45,106 nucleotides of DNA. It comes from a virus. Made by a program: the position numbers and the translations under genes. The notes beneath the pieces were generated by a model. The model saw only the letters and a list, made by a program, of their open reading frames with translations, had not been told where the DNA came from and did not search any database. Below are positions 31,099-40,041 of this stretch, in pieces (position 1 is the first letter of the stretch; every line of letters starts with the position of its first letter). Where the stretch lies: positions 1 to 45,106 of IMG/VR virus record IMGVR_UViG_3300043411_002265; one strand, 5' to 3'.

Positions 31099-32958
31099 TC
31101 AGCTCTCCTGTGTCAAGGTTACTCCTCTTTCGAGGAAGAATTCCCGTATGTCTTCCTTGTTCTGCATACAGGTATGCGTGTGTTTTTCGATAGGCAGATC
31201 TGCAGTCAACAGGTAGTACTCCGGAGAGAACCTCATGCCTATCCTGTGGCTACGGTCCTGTTGCTGTATGAACCGCTCCAGGCTGAACCCTATGCTGTAG
31301 AAGACATGAGTATACACGCTCGTGCTCAGGTCCGGTAGCGCCTGGCCTGTCTCCTTCTCCAGCTTGTCCGGAGTGGTACCGAGGATGGTTACCCCATAGT
31401 TCACACTCTGGCTTTGGCATACCAGGATGTCCAGCTCCTGGGTGTTGTTGAAACGTCGGATACTGTCTGAAGCGTTCTTCTCCTTCCCGGATACCACCGC
31501 GTACCGAAGACCAGCCTCATCCAGGGCCTTGCACAGGATCTCCTGTTCCGCGGTCATGGTGTACCACACCAGTACCTTGCGCCCTTTCAATTTCCCATTC
31601 AACAGGGAGAGCAGGACGTCCGCCTTGGGTTGCTCCGGGAAAAACAGTGTCTCTCGTTTTGCCCCCGTCTTCTCCCTTCTCTCAAAGGTAAACAGGTCGA
31701 AGGCGCTATCGTCGTCCGACAGGTAGACAAACCCACTCCCGAACTGCTTGAGCTTGCAGTCTCGGGTGAGAGGATTACCAACCTCCACCTTTCTTCCCTG
31801 TATAACGGTGAGGCTGTTTCTCTCCAGTTCATCGTACGCTTGTTTGACCCAGGATGGTACTTCCACGTCAATCATGAAGAACTGTTTGGCCGGCAACTTC
31901 AACCAGTCCTCTTTCCTCATGACGATGCTGCAGGAGCGCAGGATCCCCCGCACCTCGTCCTCGTCACGAAACCCAACGTCGAACCGTTTCTTCTTTTGCC
32001 CGGTTTTTCTCTCCAACTCCGCCTTCTTTTTCTTGGACATGTTGAAGACGCAGTACCGCTCCTTGAACTTGAAGAAGGAGTTCCCTACCAGGGAGGGCTC
32101 CATGATGTTCACGGGTGCGTATACGTCCAGCGGGGAGTTGTTGATCAGTGTCCCCGACATCAAGACAACCTGGGCTCCGGTGACCCGGACCAGGTCCGTG
32201 ATTGCCTCCGTCCTGTTCGAGGTTGGGTCCTTTACCAAGGCCTCGTCCACTGCGATCAAGTCAGGGTTCAGTTGCTTCAGAACCTCCACCCCCGCTGCAG
32301 CCTGGGCGTACCCCACAGTGACGATGTCCGCCTCCAGCATCCCAGCCCAGTCAGCCTCTCGTTCCCGGAGTAGCTTCCGGAGCTCCCGGTTAAGCAGAGT
32401 GGAGTCTGCCCCCTCCTTTTTCAGCTTCTCCATTCTGGAAGCTTCCCTGGAGTCCCAGGTGATCGACTCAGGATGGAACAGGGTCTTGTCCGGGCGGTGG
32501 GTCTTCACTTCGTCTTCCCATACAAAGAGCAAGGGAACTGGGCAGATGACCAGGACCTTGCGGAAGTTCCCCAGGGCAGCGTAGTCCAGTACCACCTTGG
32601 TCTTCCCAAGTCCGGGATCCAGGAGCAGGCCTCCCCCATGGTTGGTGTATAGAAACTTCAGGGCGAGTTCCTGGTGTTCCAGGGGCGTGGTAAAATACTG
32701 AAAAGTCTCCGGTAGCTCCTTCAACTTGACACTACTTTTGTAGAGTGGGAGGACGTCCTCCGAGACGGTTACCCGCTGCCCGGAAGCCTTGAGTCGGGAG
32801 ACCAGGTTATAGACCACGGACTCCTTGGGTTTTGCACAGTAACTTCTTGTTTTCATTGAGTAAAAAAACCCCGGGAACTCCTGGATGCAGGACAGGTCCC
32901 TGGGTGTGGAAATATCGGCTTCAACTAGCCCGGTTTCTTTGTTAAGATATAAGTGCAT
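31099..32958 (-). CDS. SNF2-family superfamily 2 DNA helicase/translocase
   Basis: The N-terminal 90 residues are a variable domain. Walker A is DPGLGKTK (114-121), the Walker B/DEAD-like box is AVDEALV, and motif III is LMSGTLINNSP. The C-terminal core ends with QQQDRSHRIGM, the SNF2 motif VI. Phage SNF2 proteins translocate on double-stranded DNA and are involved in replication, recombination or restart. It begins below a GGTATAAG site. Domain order and the 619-aa length are normal. Confidence 0.85.
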   Translation of the reverse strand: MHLYLNKETGLVEADISTPRDLSCIQEFPGFFYSMKTRSYCAKPKESVVYNLVSRLKASGQRVTVSEDVLPLYKSSVKLKELPETFQYFTTPLEHQELALKFLYTNHGGGLLLDPGLGKTKVVLDYAALGNFRKVLVICPVPLLFVWEDEVKTHRPDKTLFHPESITWDSREASRMEKLKKEGADSTLLNRELRKLLREREADWAGMLEADIVTVGYAQAAAGVEVLKQLNPDLIAVDEALVKDPTSNRTEAITDLVRVTGAQVVLMSGTLINNSPLDVYAPVNIMEPSLVGNSFFKFKERYCVFNMSKKKKAELERKTGQKKKRFDVGFRDEDEVRGILRSCSIVMRKEDWLKLPAKQFFMIDVEVPSWVKQAYDELERNSLTVIQGRKVEVGNPLTRDCKLKQFGSGFVYLSDDDSAFDLFTFERREKTGAKRETLFFPEQPKADVLLSLLNGKLKGRKVLVWYTMTAEQEILCKALDEAGLRYAVVSGKEKNASDSIRRFNNTQELDILVCQSQSVNYGVTILGTTPDKLEKETGQALPDLSTSVYTHVFYSIGFSLERFIQQQDRSHRIGMRFSPEYYLLTADLPIEKHTHTCMQNKEDIREFFLERGVTLTQES

Positions 32959-32980
32959 ATGTTCCCCCTCTATAACTACA

Positions 32981-32992
32981 GGGCTTATACCC
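32981..32992 (-). promoter_or_regulatory. Promoter-like GGGTATAAGCCC upstream of the SNF2 helicase
   Basis: The minus-strand string lies in the 47-base divergent gap, about 25 bases from the helicase start. The same gap must serve the rightward fibre gene at 33006, for which no clear ribosome site is seen. Confidence 0.45.
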
Positions 32993-33005
32993 GGTTTAAC
33001 TGATT

Positions 33006-35603
33006 ATGTCGAATCCTGTACATGGTAACTTGTCCACCCCTCGGTTCCATACCACCCTGGATCCGTACTACGCTTCGGTGGACAACCGCCCCCTGAAAGA
33101 CATCAATACTAACCTGGAGTTTGTAGCCAGGAGTACTGATGCCTCCCTGGATGGGGAGAAGGCCGCTGCCATCGCCCTTGGCTTTGTTGCTCGCGGATAC
33201 GCCACTTCCGAGATGACGGTAGGCGTTCACTCGTACAACGACCCTGCCAACTTCGACCTTACCTTCGATCATGCGTTCCTTATTCAGCACAAGGCTGTTT
33301 CCATCGCGGATACCCGTCTGGTTCCCAAGATCGGCCTTTCCGTGGAAGGTACCCAACTTACCTTGAATCCTGCGATTACCGTAGGGACCTACAAGCTGTA
33401 CTCCATTGACGCACGTATCACTACCCCGGATGCCTCGGTTCCTCACTACGACGCTACCAACCCTGCTTACGCAACCGTATCCCCCTTCGAGATTGGTGGG
33501 GTGGAGTTTGCCCTGATCGACGACGGGGAGGTACTCGACTCCATTCCTGCCTATCCCCCGACTCCGGTGGTAAGTGGGTGGACACGCCTCTGTGTTGCCC
33601 GTATCCCGCAGAGCGCCACCCTGCTCGACGAGGACTACTTCGTCTGGGACAACTACCGATACGACGGGGTCGCTTTCGGTTCTGGGGGCGGCGGACAATA
33701 CGAGCTCAACGTGGATACCCGCGTGGTTGGCACTGCACCTTGGGGCACTTCCCCGAAGATGGTGGTTGCTGGCGGAAAGACTTATATCTACGACCTGCAG
33801 GTGGACGCGGATTTCGCGCAGGTGTACATCGACGGCGCGTTCCAGACTCCAAGCAGCTATGAGAACTCCGCTGGCACTATTGTGATAGACGATGAGTTGC
33901 CCAACGGTACCCGTGTCGACCTGCTTACTACCGCGGGTGGACGATACACTACTGGCAAGATCTGGGAGGATGTCCGTATAGCTGACCCTGGGGAGTCGGT
34001 GTTCAACTCCCTGCGTGTACGCCCGGATTTTGCGTCCTTGTACATCGATGGCCTGTACCAAGCCCGTACTACCTGGGAGGTGACTGGTTCCGACCAGGCT
34101 ACCCTCAAGTCTCCGATTACCAAACGCTGCGTAATCGTCTTCTCGGAACGTAGCGCGGGTCTGGCGGATAACGAATACAACGTGCCCTCCGGGGGTAACA
34201 CTGGGGATGTCCTGGCGAAGGTTACCGGGGCGGACTTCGACTACGCCTGGGTTGCTCCTACCGGGGGCGGGGCGTCGTTGCCTCCAGCGGACCCAGTCAC
34301 CGACCTCGGAAAGGCCTTGGTCTATACCGGCCTCGATATGTCATACCAGCCTACCTACGAGTGGAGAACCGTCTCCGGGAACTCCACAGTATCCACAGGA
34401 TTCTTGCATGAGGAGCTGGTACTCTCCACGCCAGCCCAAGTAGTGGCCACTACACGCCACCCGGGTAACGCCTTGATCTTCCTCGACGGAGCCTTCCAGG
34501 GCAAGCGCGGCACCGACTTCCAGGTAACCGACGGGGTCAATGCTATCGATTTCCTGGCGGTTATTCCTGCAGGATCAAAGATCAACGTCATCTACATCGA
34601 CAACCTGGCCCTGGTTTCTACCCAGCGTCTGGAGACGGCTCTTTTGGCCCTGGTGAATTGCCAGGCCGCCGCCAGCAGGCCTAACGTCGTTGTCCACAAC
34701 GCCTGCAACGCAGGAGACGGGATGTACATGGTTGGGTCGTATGTTTCCAGCGACATTGCGGTAAGCATGGACTACGGCCGTTCCTGGAACCGGTTTACTC
34801 CGACTTCCGGAACCGTACCGGACGAGATCGGCGGCATTACCCGCCTCCCCTCCGGAAGATTTATCGCGGTAGGAACAGCTGGGGTTTCCTACTCGGACGA
34901 CCTGGGTGCCAACTGGACACAAAGTACTTTCGGCGCCCCGCTCCCAGCCAACACTAAACTGATGGCTGTTGTTTACAACACCGAGACCCTGAGCCTTATT
35001 TCCGTGGGGAGCAACGGGGTAGTTGCCTACAGCACCGACAGCGGTGCAACCTTTTCCTGGAACCAGATCAACGTCAACCTGGATCTGACTGATATTGAAT
35101 TGGTGGAAGATGGGGCTAACGGACAGTGGGTAGTCACGGGTGTTGACGGAGCTGGGGTAGTTACTACGCACCTGTACCATTCCAGCGCGGACCCCTCGAC
35201 GAATACCTGGACCGGGATACCGGACAGCACATTTTCCCCTACCACCTTTGGCACAGGGTTCACCAAGGTTGTCTCCAGTGGAGCCACCTGGGTAGTATCC
35301 AGCAAGAACGCCAAGATTCTCTACACGGTCAACCCAAGTGTTCCCACCGCCTGGGCAATGACCTACGAGATCACAAGGTCGGATGAAGCCACCGGGGTTG
35401 CGTATTTTGATGGCCTGTTCGCAGTTTTCTGCATGAACAACATTGCCGCAGTGTCTACTGACCTGGGCTCCAACTGGGATGAGTACATCCTGGGTAACGG
35501 GGATTCCAACGAGGTATTCACCGATATGCTAGTGGAAGGAACCAGTGCCACGATCCTGGGCGGGTTTGATACCGCTCGTTGTTTCAGCAAGATACGAAGA
35601 TAA
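33006..35603 (+). CDS. Large tail-fibre/receptor-binding protein with Asp-box repeats (865 aa)
   Basis: The C-terminal third has repeated Asp-box (BNR) motifs: SMDYGRSWNRF, SDDLGANWTQS, STDSGATFSWN and STDLGSNWDEY, as in sialidase-like beta propellers. Earlier, three copies of a beta module contain DFAQVYIDGAFQ, DFASLYIDGLYQ and NALIFLDGAFQG. The N-terminus is likely the virion-anchoring part. Such proteins bind or cleave cell-surface glycans. It opens the tail-fibre gene cluster. No Shine-Dalgarno is evident before the ATG at 33006. Confidence 0.8.
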   Translation: MSNPVHGNLSTPRFHTTLDPYYASVDNRPLKDINTNLEFVARSTDASLDGEKAAAIALGFVARGYATSEMTVGVHSYNDPANFDLTFDHAFLIQHKAVSIADTRLVPKIGLSVEGTQLTLNPAITVGTYKLYSIDARITTPDASVPHYDATNPAYATVSPFEIGGVEFALIDDGEVLDSIPAYPPTPVVSGWTRLCVARIPQSATLLDEDYFVWDNYRYDGVAFGSGGGGQYELNVDTRVVGTAPWGTSPKMVVAGGKTYIYDLQVDADFAQVYIDGAFQTPSSYENSAGTIVIDDELPNGTRVDLLTTAGGRYTTGKIWEDVRIADPGESVFNSLRVRPDFASLYIDGLYQARTTWEVTGSDQATLKSPITKRCVIVFSERSAGLADNEYNVPSGGNTGDVLAKVTGADFDYAWVAPTGGGASLPPADPVTDLGKALVYTGLDMSYQPTYEWRTVSGNSTVSTGFLHEELVLSTPAQVVATTRHPGNALIFLDGAFQGKRGTDFQVTDGVNAIDFLAVIPAGSKINVIYIDNLALVSTQRLETALLALVNCQAAASRPNVVVHNACNAGDGMYMVGSYVSSDIAVSMDYGRSWNRFTPTSGTVPDEIGGITRLPSGRFIAVGTAGVSYSDDLGANWTQSTFGAPLPANTKLMAVVYNTETLSLISVGSNGVVAYSTDSGATFSWNQINVNLDLTDIELVEDGANGQWVVTGVDGAGVVTTHLYHSSADPSTNTWTGIPDSTFSPTTFGTGFTKVVSSGATWVVSSKNAKILYTVNPSVPTAWAMTYEITRSDEATGVAYFDGLFAVFCMNNIAAVSTDLGSNWDEYILGNGDSNEVFTDMLVEGTSATILGGFDTARCFSKIRR

Positions 35604-35614
35604 CAGAGGTTTCT

Positions 35615-35995
35615 ATGGAAAATCGGTATCTTGAAAAAATATTGAAAAACGCAGATAAGGACCCTAACATAGCTGGGTACGTATATCCGGAGGACGACTC
35701 TCGTAAACGAGTACCAATAAAGAATGCTACTGGAACCACTGTTGGGTTCTTAACCCCACGAGTTGAAAACGGGGCGTGGAGAGCCGGAGCTACTTACGTT
35801 GAACCTGAACACCGCGGAAATGGGTACGCCTCCTTGGCGCTAAAGGAGTTCTTTAAGGATAAAAAAGGGAGGGCGTACATTGAAGATACTAACGTAGCTA
35901 GTAGGAAAGCTTTTGAAAAAGCTGGATTTAAAGAGGTTCCAGGAAAGAAGATAGAGAAAGACTCTGAGGTACTGCACCTCATGACCAAGGGATAA
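35615..35995 (+). CDS. GNAT-family N-acetyltransferase, probable inserted gene
   Basis: ATG at 35615 has AGAGG five bases upstream. The acetyl-CoA-binding motif is TYVEPEHRGNGYASLAL (R/Q-x-x-G-x-G/A), followed by ASRKAFEKAGFKEV. The substrate is unknown. It sits between tail-fibre genes yet its codons are visibly richer in A and T than its neighbours, the pattern of a moron gene acquired by transfer. At 126 aa it is short for GNAT and keeps only the core. Confidence 0.8.
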   Translation: MENRYLEKILKNADKDPNIAGYVYPEDDSRKRVPIKNATGTTVGFLTPRVENGAWRAGATYVEPEHRGNGYASLALKEFFKDKKGRAYIEDTNVASRKAFEKAGFKEVPGKKIEKDSEVLHLMTKG

Positions 35996-36019
35996 CATGA
36001 TAGAGGCACGTCACTAACC

Positions 36020-36937
36020 ATGAGAAAAATCGGTAACATCGTAGGAGGCATTGGAACTTCCGGGACTGGAAACGTAGGAGACATCCTGCGTAAGGTAGGA
36101 GAAGCGGCTGACGCATACGAGTGGGTTCCTCTTACCGAAGTGGTAGGTGGACTGGTGAACGGCACTACCGGTATCACCATTCCGAATGCCAGCGAAGATT
36201 TACTCTACGACGCCACTTCAGGGTTTCTCCATCGATTCAAGGTAAACGGGGTTGACGCCTTTACCGTCTCCGGGAGCGTGGCCTCGCTGGTAACTCTGTT
36301 CAGCCAGGTAAGTGGAGATGAGACCGCTGAGCTGTCTACTATCCGGGCTACCCACGCCTCTTTCAGCGGCACAGTACAAGAGCTCTCGGTTAACCGTGCG
36401 GAAGACTCCGGGTTTGATTTCCTGACCTGTGTTACCGACGCCGGCGGATCCCCCAACATCAGACTGTCCATTGATGGAACCGGGCAGCTTGCCTCTGACA
36501 AACCCACCATCGTTAACGGAGCGGACTACGCGGAGATGTTCGAGTGGGAAGACGGGAATCCTACTATGGAGGACCGCGTGGGAATGACCGTCTGTTTGTC
36601 CACCAGTTCTCCCGGAAAGATTCGGGTAGCTACCGCGTTTGACCCAGGCCACAAGGTCGTCGGAGCGATCTCCGGAAAGCCTACCAGTATCGGGAACGCC
36701 GAACCTCTTGGTTGGAAGGGTAAGTACCCACGTGACCTGTTTGGCCGGCAGGCGGGCCAGGACCCCGTGCCGGAGTTCAACCCTGAGTTAAGCTACTTGC
36801 CACGTCAACTGCGGGACGACTGGGGTGTGGTTGGATTGCTAGGGCAGATCCCAATCTGGAAGGGGCAGCCCATTCACCCTAACTGGGTATTCATCAAGGA
36901 TTTGTCCAAAGACGTTGCATTGTATCTGGTGAAATAA
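36020..36937 (+). CDS. Tail protein with peptidase G2-like autoproteolytic domain (305 aa)
   Basis: The C-terminal half contains NGADYAEMFEWEDGNP (about 170-185) and VVGAISGKPTSIGNA, the hallmarks of the peptidase G2 / intramolecular chaperone domain found at the ends of phage fibre and spike proteins. Such domains assist trimer folding and may cleave themselves off. The N-terminal half is beta-rich (SFSGTVQELSVN). It lies between fibre genes, consistent with fibre assembly. The catalytic residue was not identified. Confidence 0.7.
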   Translation: MRKIGNIVGGIGTSGTGNVGDILRKVGEAADAYEWVPLTEVVGGLVNGTTGITIPNASEDLLYDATSGFLHRFKVNGVDAFTVSGSVASLVTLFSQVSGDETAELSTIRATHASFSGTVQELSVNRAEDSGFDFLTCVTDAGGSPNIRLSIDGTGQLASDKPTIVNGADYAEMFEWEDGNPTMEDRVGMTVCLSTSSPGKIRVATAFDPGHKVVGAISGKPTSIGNAEPLGWKGKYPRDLFGRQAGQDPVPEFNPELSYLPRQLRDDWGVVGLLGQIPIWKGQPIHPNWVFIKDLSKDVALYLVK

Positions 36938-38637
36938 TGGCTGATAGTAACCTGACAAAAACATCCAGGAGTGTAGGAGGGGTAGTAGACCGGGTGACCC
37001 CAGGGTCTACCAACCAGGTATTGACCAAATTGGGCCCGGGAGAGAAGGACTACGGCTGGAGAGACCTGCCTCCTACTTCCGCTGCTGGCCCTTACCTCGA
37101 TGCGGATGGGTACGATAGCCTTACCTACCGTGTGTACACCCCTGCGGATATCACCAAGATCGCCAACCATGCGATCGAGGTGTCCACGGTTATTGGTAAC
37201 CTGGGAACGGCCGTCTCTGGCCTGCAGGAGGATTACACTGCGTTGTCAGTTCGGGTAGACGAGTTGGAAAACAGCCTGGAGGACTACCTGACTGCTACTT
37301 CTGGCGATGCCAGGTACGTCCGCAAGAACACCACTACCGCCCAGGTTCTGACGGCGGAATCCCTGTCTGTAACGAAGATTATTACGAACCGGTTTGAGGT
37401 TCTTACCGCTGGGGGGGCTTTCACCTCGAACTCCTCTATCGTTCTGGACTATGCCGCAGACAACGTACGCAAGTTCTCTGGTGGTGTGTTTACGGGCTCT
37501 CTTGGCCGGCACGAAAGAGAGGCAGATACTTCCATCGCGGAAGAAGCGGAGTACGGGTACTTTGACATCGTTAGTGAGGTAGACCAGGAAACCGAAGCGA
37601 CGAATTATATAGCCCGGGTATCAGTGTCACGTGTTCTGCCCCGTAGAATCCCGGGTACCTCCACCACGTATCCCACCCAGAGAACTGACCTGGGGAGTAC
37701 TGAGTACCCGTTCAAGCACCTGTATGTGGATAACCTGACGCTTGGGTACACGCCCTTGCTTACCGGGAACAAGATCACCAGCTCCCTGTTGCCAGCCTCA
37801 GCTACCCCACCAGACCCGACCGATGTCTGCCTGAAGAAAGGGGGAGACGACACCGCGGAGGGGGTTATCACGTTCCTTGCAGGCCTTAAGACCAACACTA
37901 TCAACCCGGTCTCCACTGGAGCTCCTGTAGATGTATCCGATAGTATCCGACTGGTGGGTACAAACCTGTCGTACTCCGGAGGTGTTTTCACTGGGAAGGC
38001 TGGGTACTACACAGGGCTAACTTCTGAAGAGGAGCTGTCAAAGCAAGGCTTTATCAACATCCTGGGTGCTGGAACCGATGGGGAATCCTGCACGGCGTGG
38101 ATGAACGTGAAGACGGTGCTGCCTCGTAATATCCTGGCTACCAGCATTGCTTACGCTAACCGACGCACCAGTTTGGGTAGCTCTACCTACCCCTTCCTGG
38201 ATACCCACACGGATAACCTGTTCGTGAAAGGTGTTTCCAAGATTTCAAGCCTGCTGCTTCCCACTTCGGCTGCCACGGTTGCAGACCCCGTTACCTCGTT
38301 ACTCGGAGTGGATTACAAGGTTGCCAGCGTGTTTCTTCCGAACTTCGGGAAGTACAAGGCTACTTACGGTGGCGCCATCCAGTACGCTTCCGGGTCCTGG
38401 CAGTGGAAAGCTCAGGGGGGGCCTGGTACACCCGGGGCCCAAGTGGAGAACGATGGTAACCGTTTCAAGTGGACTCATAGTATAGGAACGGAGGACTACA
38501 CATTATCTATTCTTACTGTGGGGCAGTCATTACCAGAGATCTACGAAAAAACTGCGGACTACGTGGTGATCTGGTTTAGAGCACAGGGCGGAAGCACCAT
38601 CACCAATAACTCTTTCGATATCACCCTTCACGTGTAG
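36937..38637 (+). CDS. Tail-fibre protein with internal duplication (566 aa)
   Basis: ATG overlaps the previous stop (TAATG). Two copies of an approximately 140-residue beta module begin SGGVFTG and include LPRRIPGTSTTYPTQRTDLG with STEYPFKHLYVDNL in the first and LPRNILATSIAYANRRTSLG with SSTYPFLDTHTDNL in the second. The N-terminal part resembles the collar region of the previous protein (NQVLTKLGPGEKDYGW). It is a probable fibre shaft or receptor-binding protein. Confidence 0.75.
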   Translation: MADSNLTKTSRSVGGVVDRVTPGSTNQVLTKLGPGEKDYGWRDLPPTSAAGPYLDADGYDSLTYRVYTPADITKIANHAIEVSTVIGNLGTAVSGLQEDYTALSVRVDELENSLEDYLTATSGDARYVRKNTTTAQVLTAESLSVTKIITNRFEVLTAGGAFTSNSSIVLDYAADNVRKFSGGVFTGSLGRHEREADTSIAEEAEYGYFDIVSEVDQETEATNYIARVSVSRVLPRRIPGTSTTYPTQRTDLGSTEYPFKHLYVDNLTLGYTPLLTGNKITSSLLPASATPPDPTDVCLKKGGDDTAEGVITFLAGLKTNTINPVSTGAPVDVSDSIRLVGTNLSYSGGVFTGKAGYYTGLTSEEELSKQGFINILGAGTDGESCTAWMNVKTVLPRNILATSIAYANRRTSLGSSTYPFLDTHTDNLFVKGVSKISSLLLPTSAATVADPVTSLLGVDYKVASVFLPNFGKYKATYGGAIQYASGSWQWKAQGGPGTPGAQVENDGNRFKWTHSIGTEDYTLSILTVGQSLPEIYEKTADYVVIWFRAQGGSTITNNSFDITLHV

Positions 38638-38652
38638 GTGTGAGTAAAAAAC

Positions 38653-39663
38653 ATGACCACTCCAATTACTACCATCTCCCTCGAAAAACGTATCCAACTC
38701 CACCCTGAAGTGGGGGGGTTGCCTCCCGACGCAAGTAACGGGAACATCCTTATGTTCCTCGCAGGAGAGGTTGCCTGGGGCGACGCGGACGACTTGTCTT
38801 TGGAGTCCTTCAAGATCACCGATGGGAACCCTTCAGAGACCTCGTTGGAAGTCAGTTCCCTGGCACCGGAGCTGTTAGCCAGGTTTGCCGGCGTACAGAA
38901 CTTCCGCATGCTCCGTAACACCTCCCTTGCAACCCCTGCCATTGTCCTCGAAGCTACCGGAGGGGACGTTCTTGATCTCCGCTCCGCTCAGGACGTTCAG
39001 GTAAATGGGTCGAGCCTGGTGTCCGCTATTATCAAGTTGACCACGATCGCGCAAGGGGCCCAGGTTAACTACACCAATGTGAACGTGAACTCCGAGGCAA
39101 CTCCGGTTGACGTCACTGGGAATTCCAACGTCCTGGCGTTGGCCGGCGTGAACTCCTTGAGTGATGCTCTGGCCAGCTCCTCCACGTTCCCTAACCTGAG
39201 CTCTGAAAACAGGTCGTACTCTCCAAGGAACATCGTAAGCATTATCAGCAACTTCTCCCCGCCTAAGTTCGACTTCGCCAGGGACACCACTACAACGCCT
39301 AACGCCATCCGTTCGTTTTCCACGAACGACGTGTTGACGGCGGTGCAGTACCTACAGGTGGAAGACAAGGCTGCCAGCCTCACCTCTTATGACCTGAAGG
39401 AAGCTGACTCCGGGAAGTTGTTGAGGTTTACTGGCACGTCATCCCTGTCCTTCCGGATTCCAACTTTCACTACCATGCCAAGGACAGGGTTCTACGTTAT
39501 CATCGAGCAGGCGGGCGTAGGGAAGATCACAGTTTCCCATACGGTTCCTGCCAACTTGACCAACGTGTACGGGGCCTACAAGACCTATGGCAAGGGGGCC
39601 TTGGTCCTGTTGATCCACGAGGGTAACAACGTGTGGAACCTATCGGGAGCTGTGGGGCTGTAA
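38653..39663 (+). CDS. Probable tail-fibre or baseplate-associated protein (336 aa)
   Basis: Last of the rightward fibre group. Ser/Thr/Val-rich with alternating strands (SLTSYDLKEADSGKLLRFTG; FYVIIEQAGVGKITVSHTV), typical of a beta-structured phage fibre tip or capping protein. The opening EVGGLPPDASNGNILMFLAG resembles the first segment of neighbouring fibre proteins. No enzyme motif is seen. The receptor role is inferred from position. Confidence 0.7.
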   Translation: MTTPITTISLEKRIQLHPEVGGLPPDASNGNILMFLAGEVAWGDADDLSLESFKITDGNPSETSLEVSSLAPELLARFAGVQNFRMLRNTSLATPAIVLEATGGDVLDLRSAQDVQVNGSSLVSAIIKLTTIAQGAQVNYTNVNVNSEATPVDVTGNSNVLALAGVNSLSDALASSSTFPNLSSENRSYSPRNIVSIISNFSPPKFDFARDTTTTPNAIRSFSTNDVLTAVQYLQVEDKAASLTSYDLKEADSGKLLRFTGTSSLSFRIPTFTTMPRTGFYVIIEQAGVGKITVSHTVPANLTNVYGAYKTYGKGALVLLIHEGNNVWNLSGAVGL

Positions 39664-39669
39664 CAACCG

Positions 39670-39921
39670 TTAGAAGTTAACGATTGCGTACATCTCCCGC
39701 AACTTCTTCATTGCCCCCTGGTAGTCGCTTGCACTGACGCAGCGACGAGCTTCCGTGTTCAACGCACGAAGCCTAAGGAGAGGAAACCCCTTGATGTTTC
39801 TCCGTATTACCTCATCCAGTTTTGCAGACGCCAGAGCCGCTACAAGCGTGGATAGTTCTTCCATTTTCTCTTCGGGAATTGTCTCGGTCTTGTAAGCGAG
39901 AAAGTCTGTTATTTCAGTCAC
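39670..39921 (-). CDS. Small unknown protein (83 aa)
   Basis: GTG start at 39921 with AGGAG eight bases upstream. The product is helical (MEELSTLVAALASAKLDEVI; YQGAMKKLREMYAIVNF). It ends seven bases from the end of the convergent fibre gene. No function is recognised. Confidence 0.7.
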   Translation of the reverse strand: MTEITDFLAYKTETIPEEKMEELSTLVAALASAKLDEVIRRNIKGFPLLRLRALNTEARRCVSASDYQGAMKKLREMYAIVNF

Positions 39922-39950
39922 CTGGCAATCTCCTGAGCATGCTGGGTAGC

Positions 39951-39975
39951 AAAAAAAAGGCGACGTCGTGCCGCC
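39951..39975 (-). terminator. Intrinsic terminator of the 272-aa gene
   Basis: On the minus strand GGCGGC-ACGAC-GTCGCC gives a six-pair stem with one wobble and eight T residues. A second, longer hairpin (AACAG...CTGTT, 39990-40018) lies just upstream on this strand and could terminate plus-strand transcription. Confidence 0.75.
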
Positions 39976-40041
39976 CTTGTTGTTAGTTTAACAGCTCCCC
40001 CGTCCTGGGGGAACTGTTACAAGTTTTTAACCTACCACCCT

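Noticed and set aside
31630-32584. Long plus-strand frames opposite the SNF2 helicase
   Set aside because: Antisense to clear helicase motifs and without recognisable protein features.
32985-34061. 358-codon minus-strand frame opposite the fibre gene
   Set aside because: The plus-strand product has clear fibre repeats, while this one shows only low-complexity Val/Gly-rich sequence and overlaps the divergent gap.
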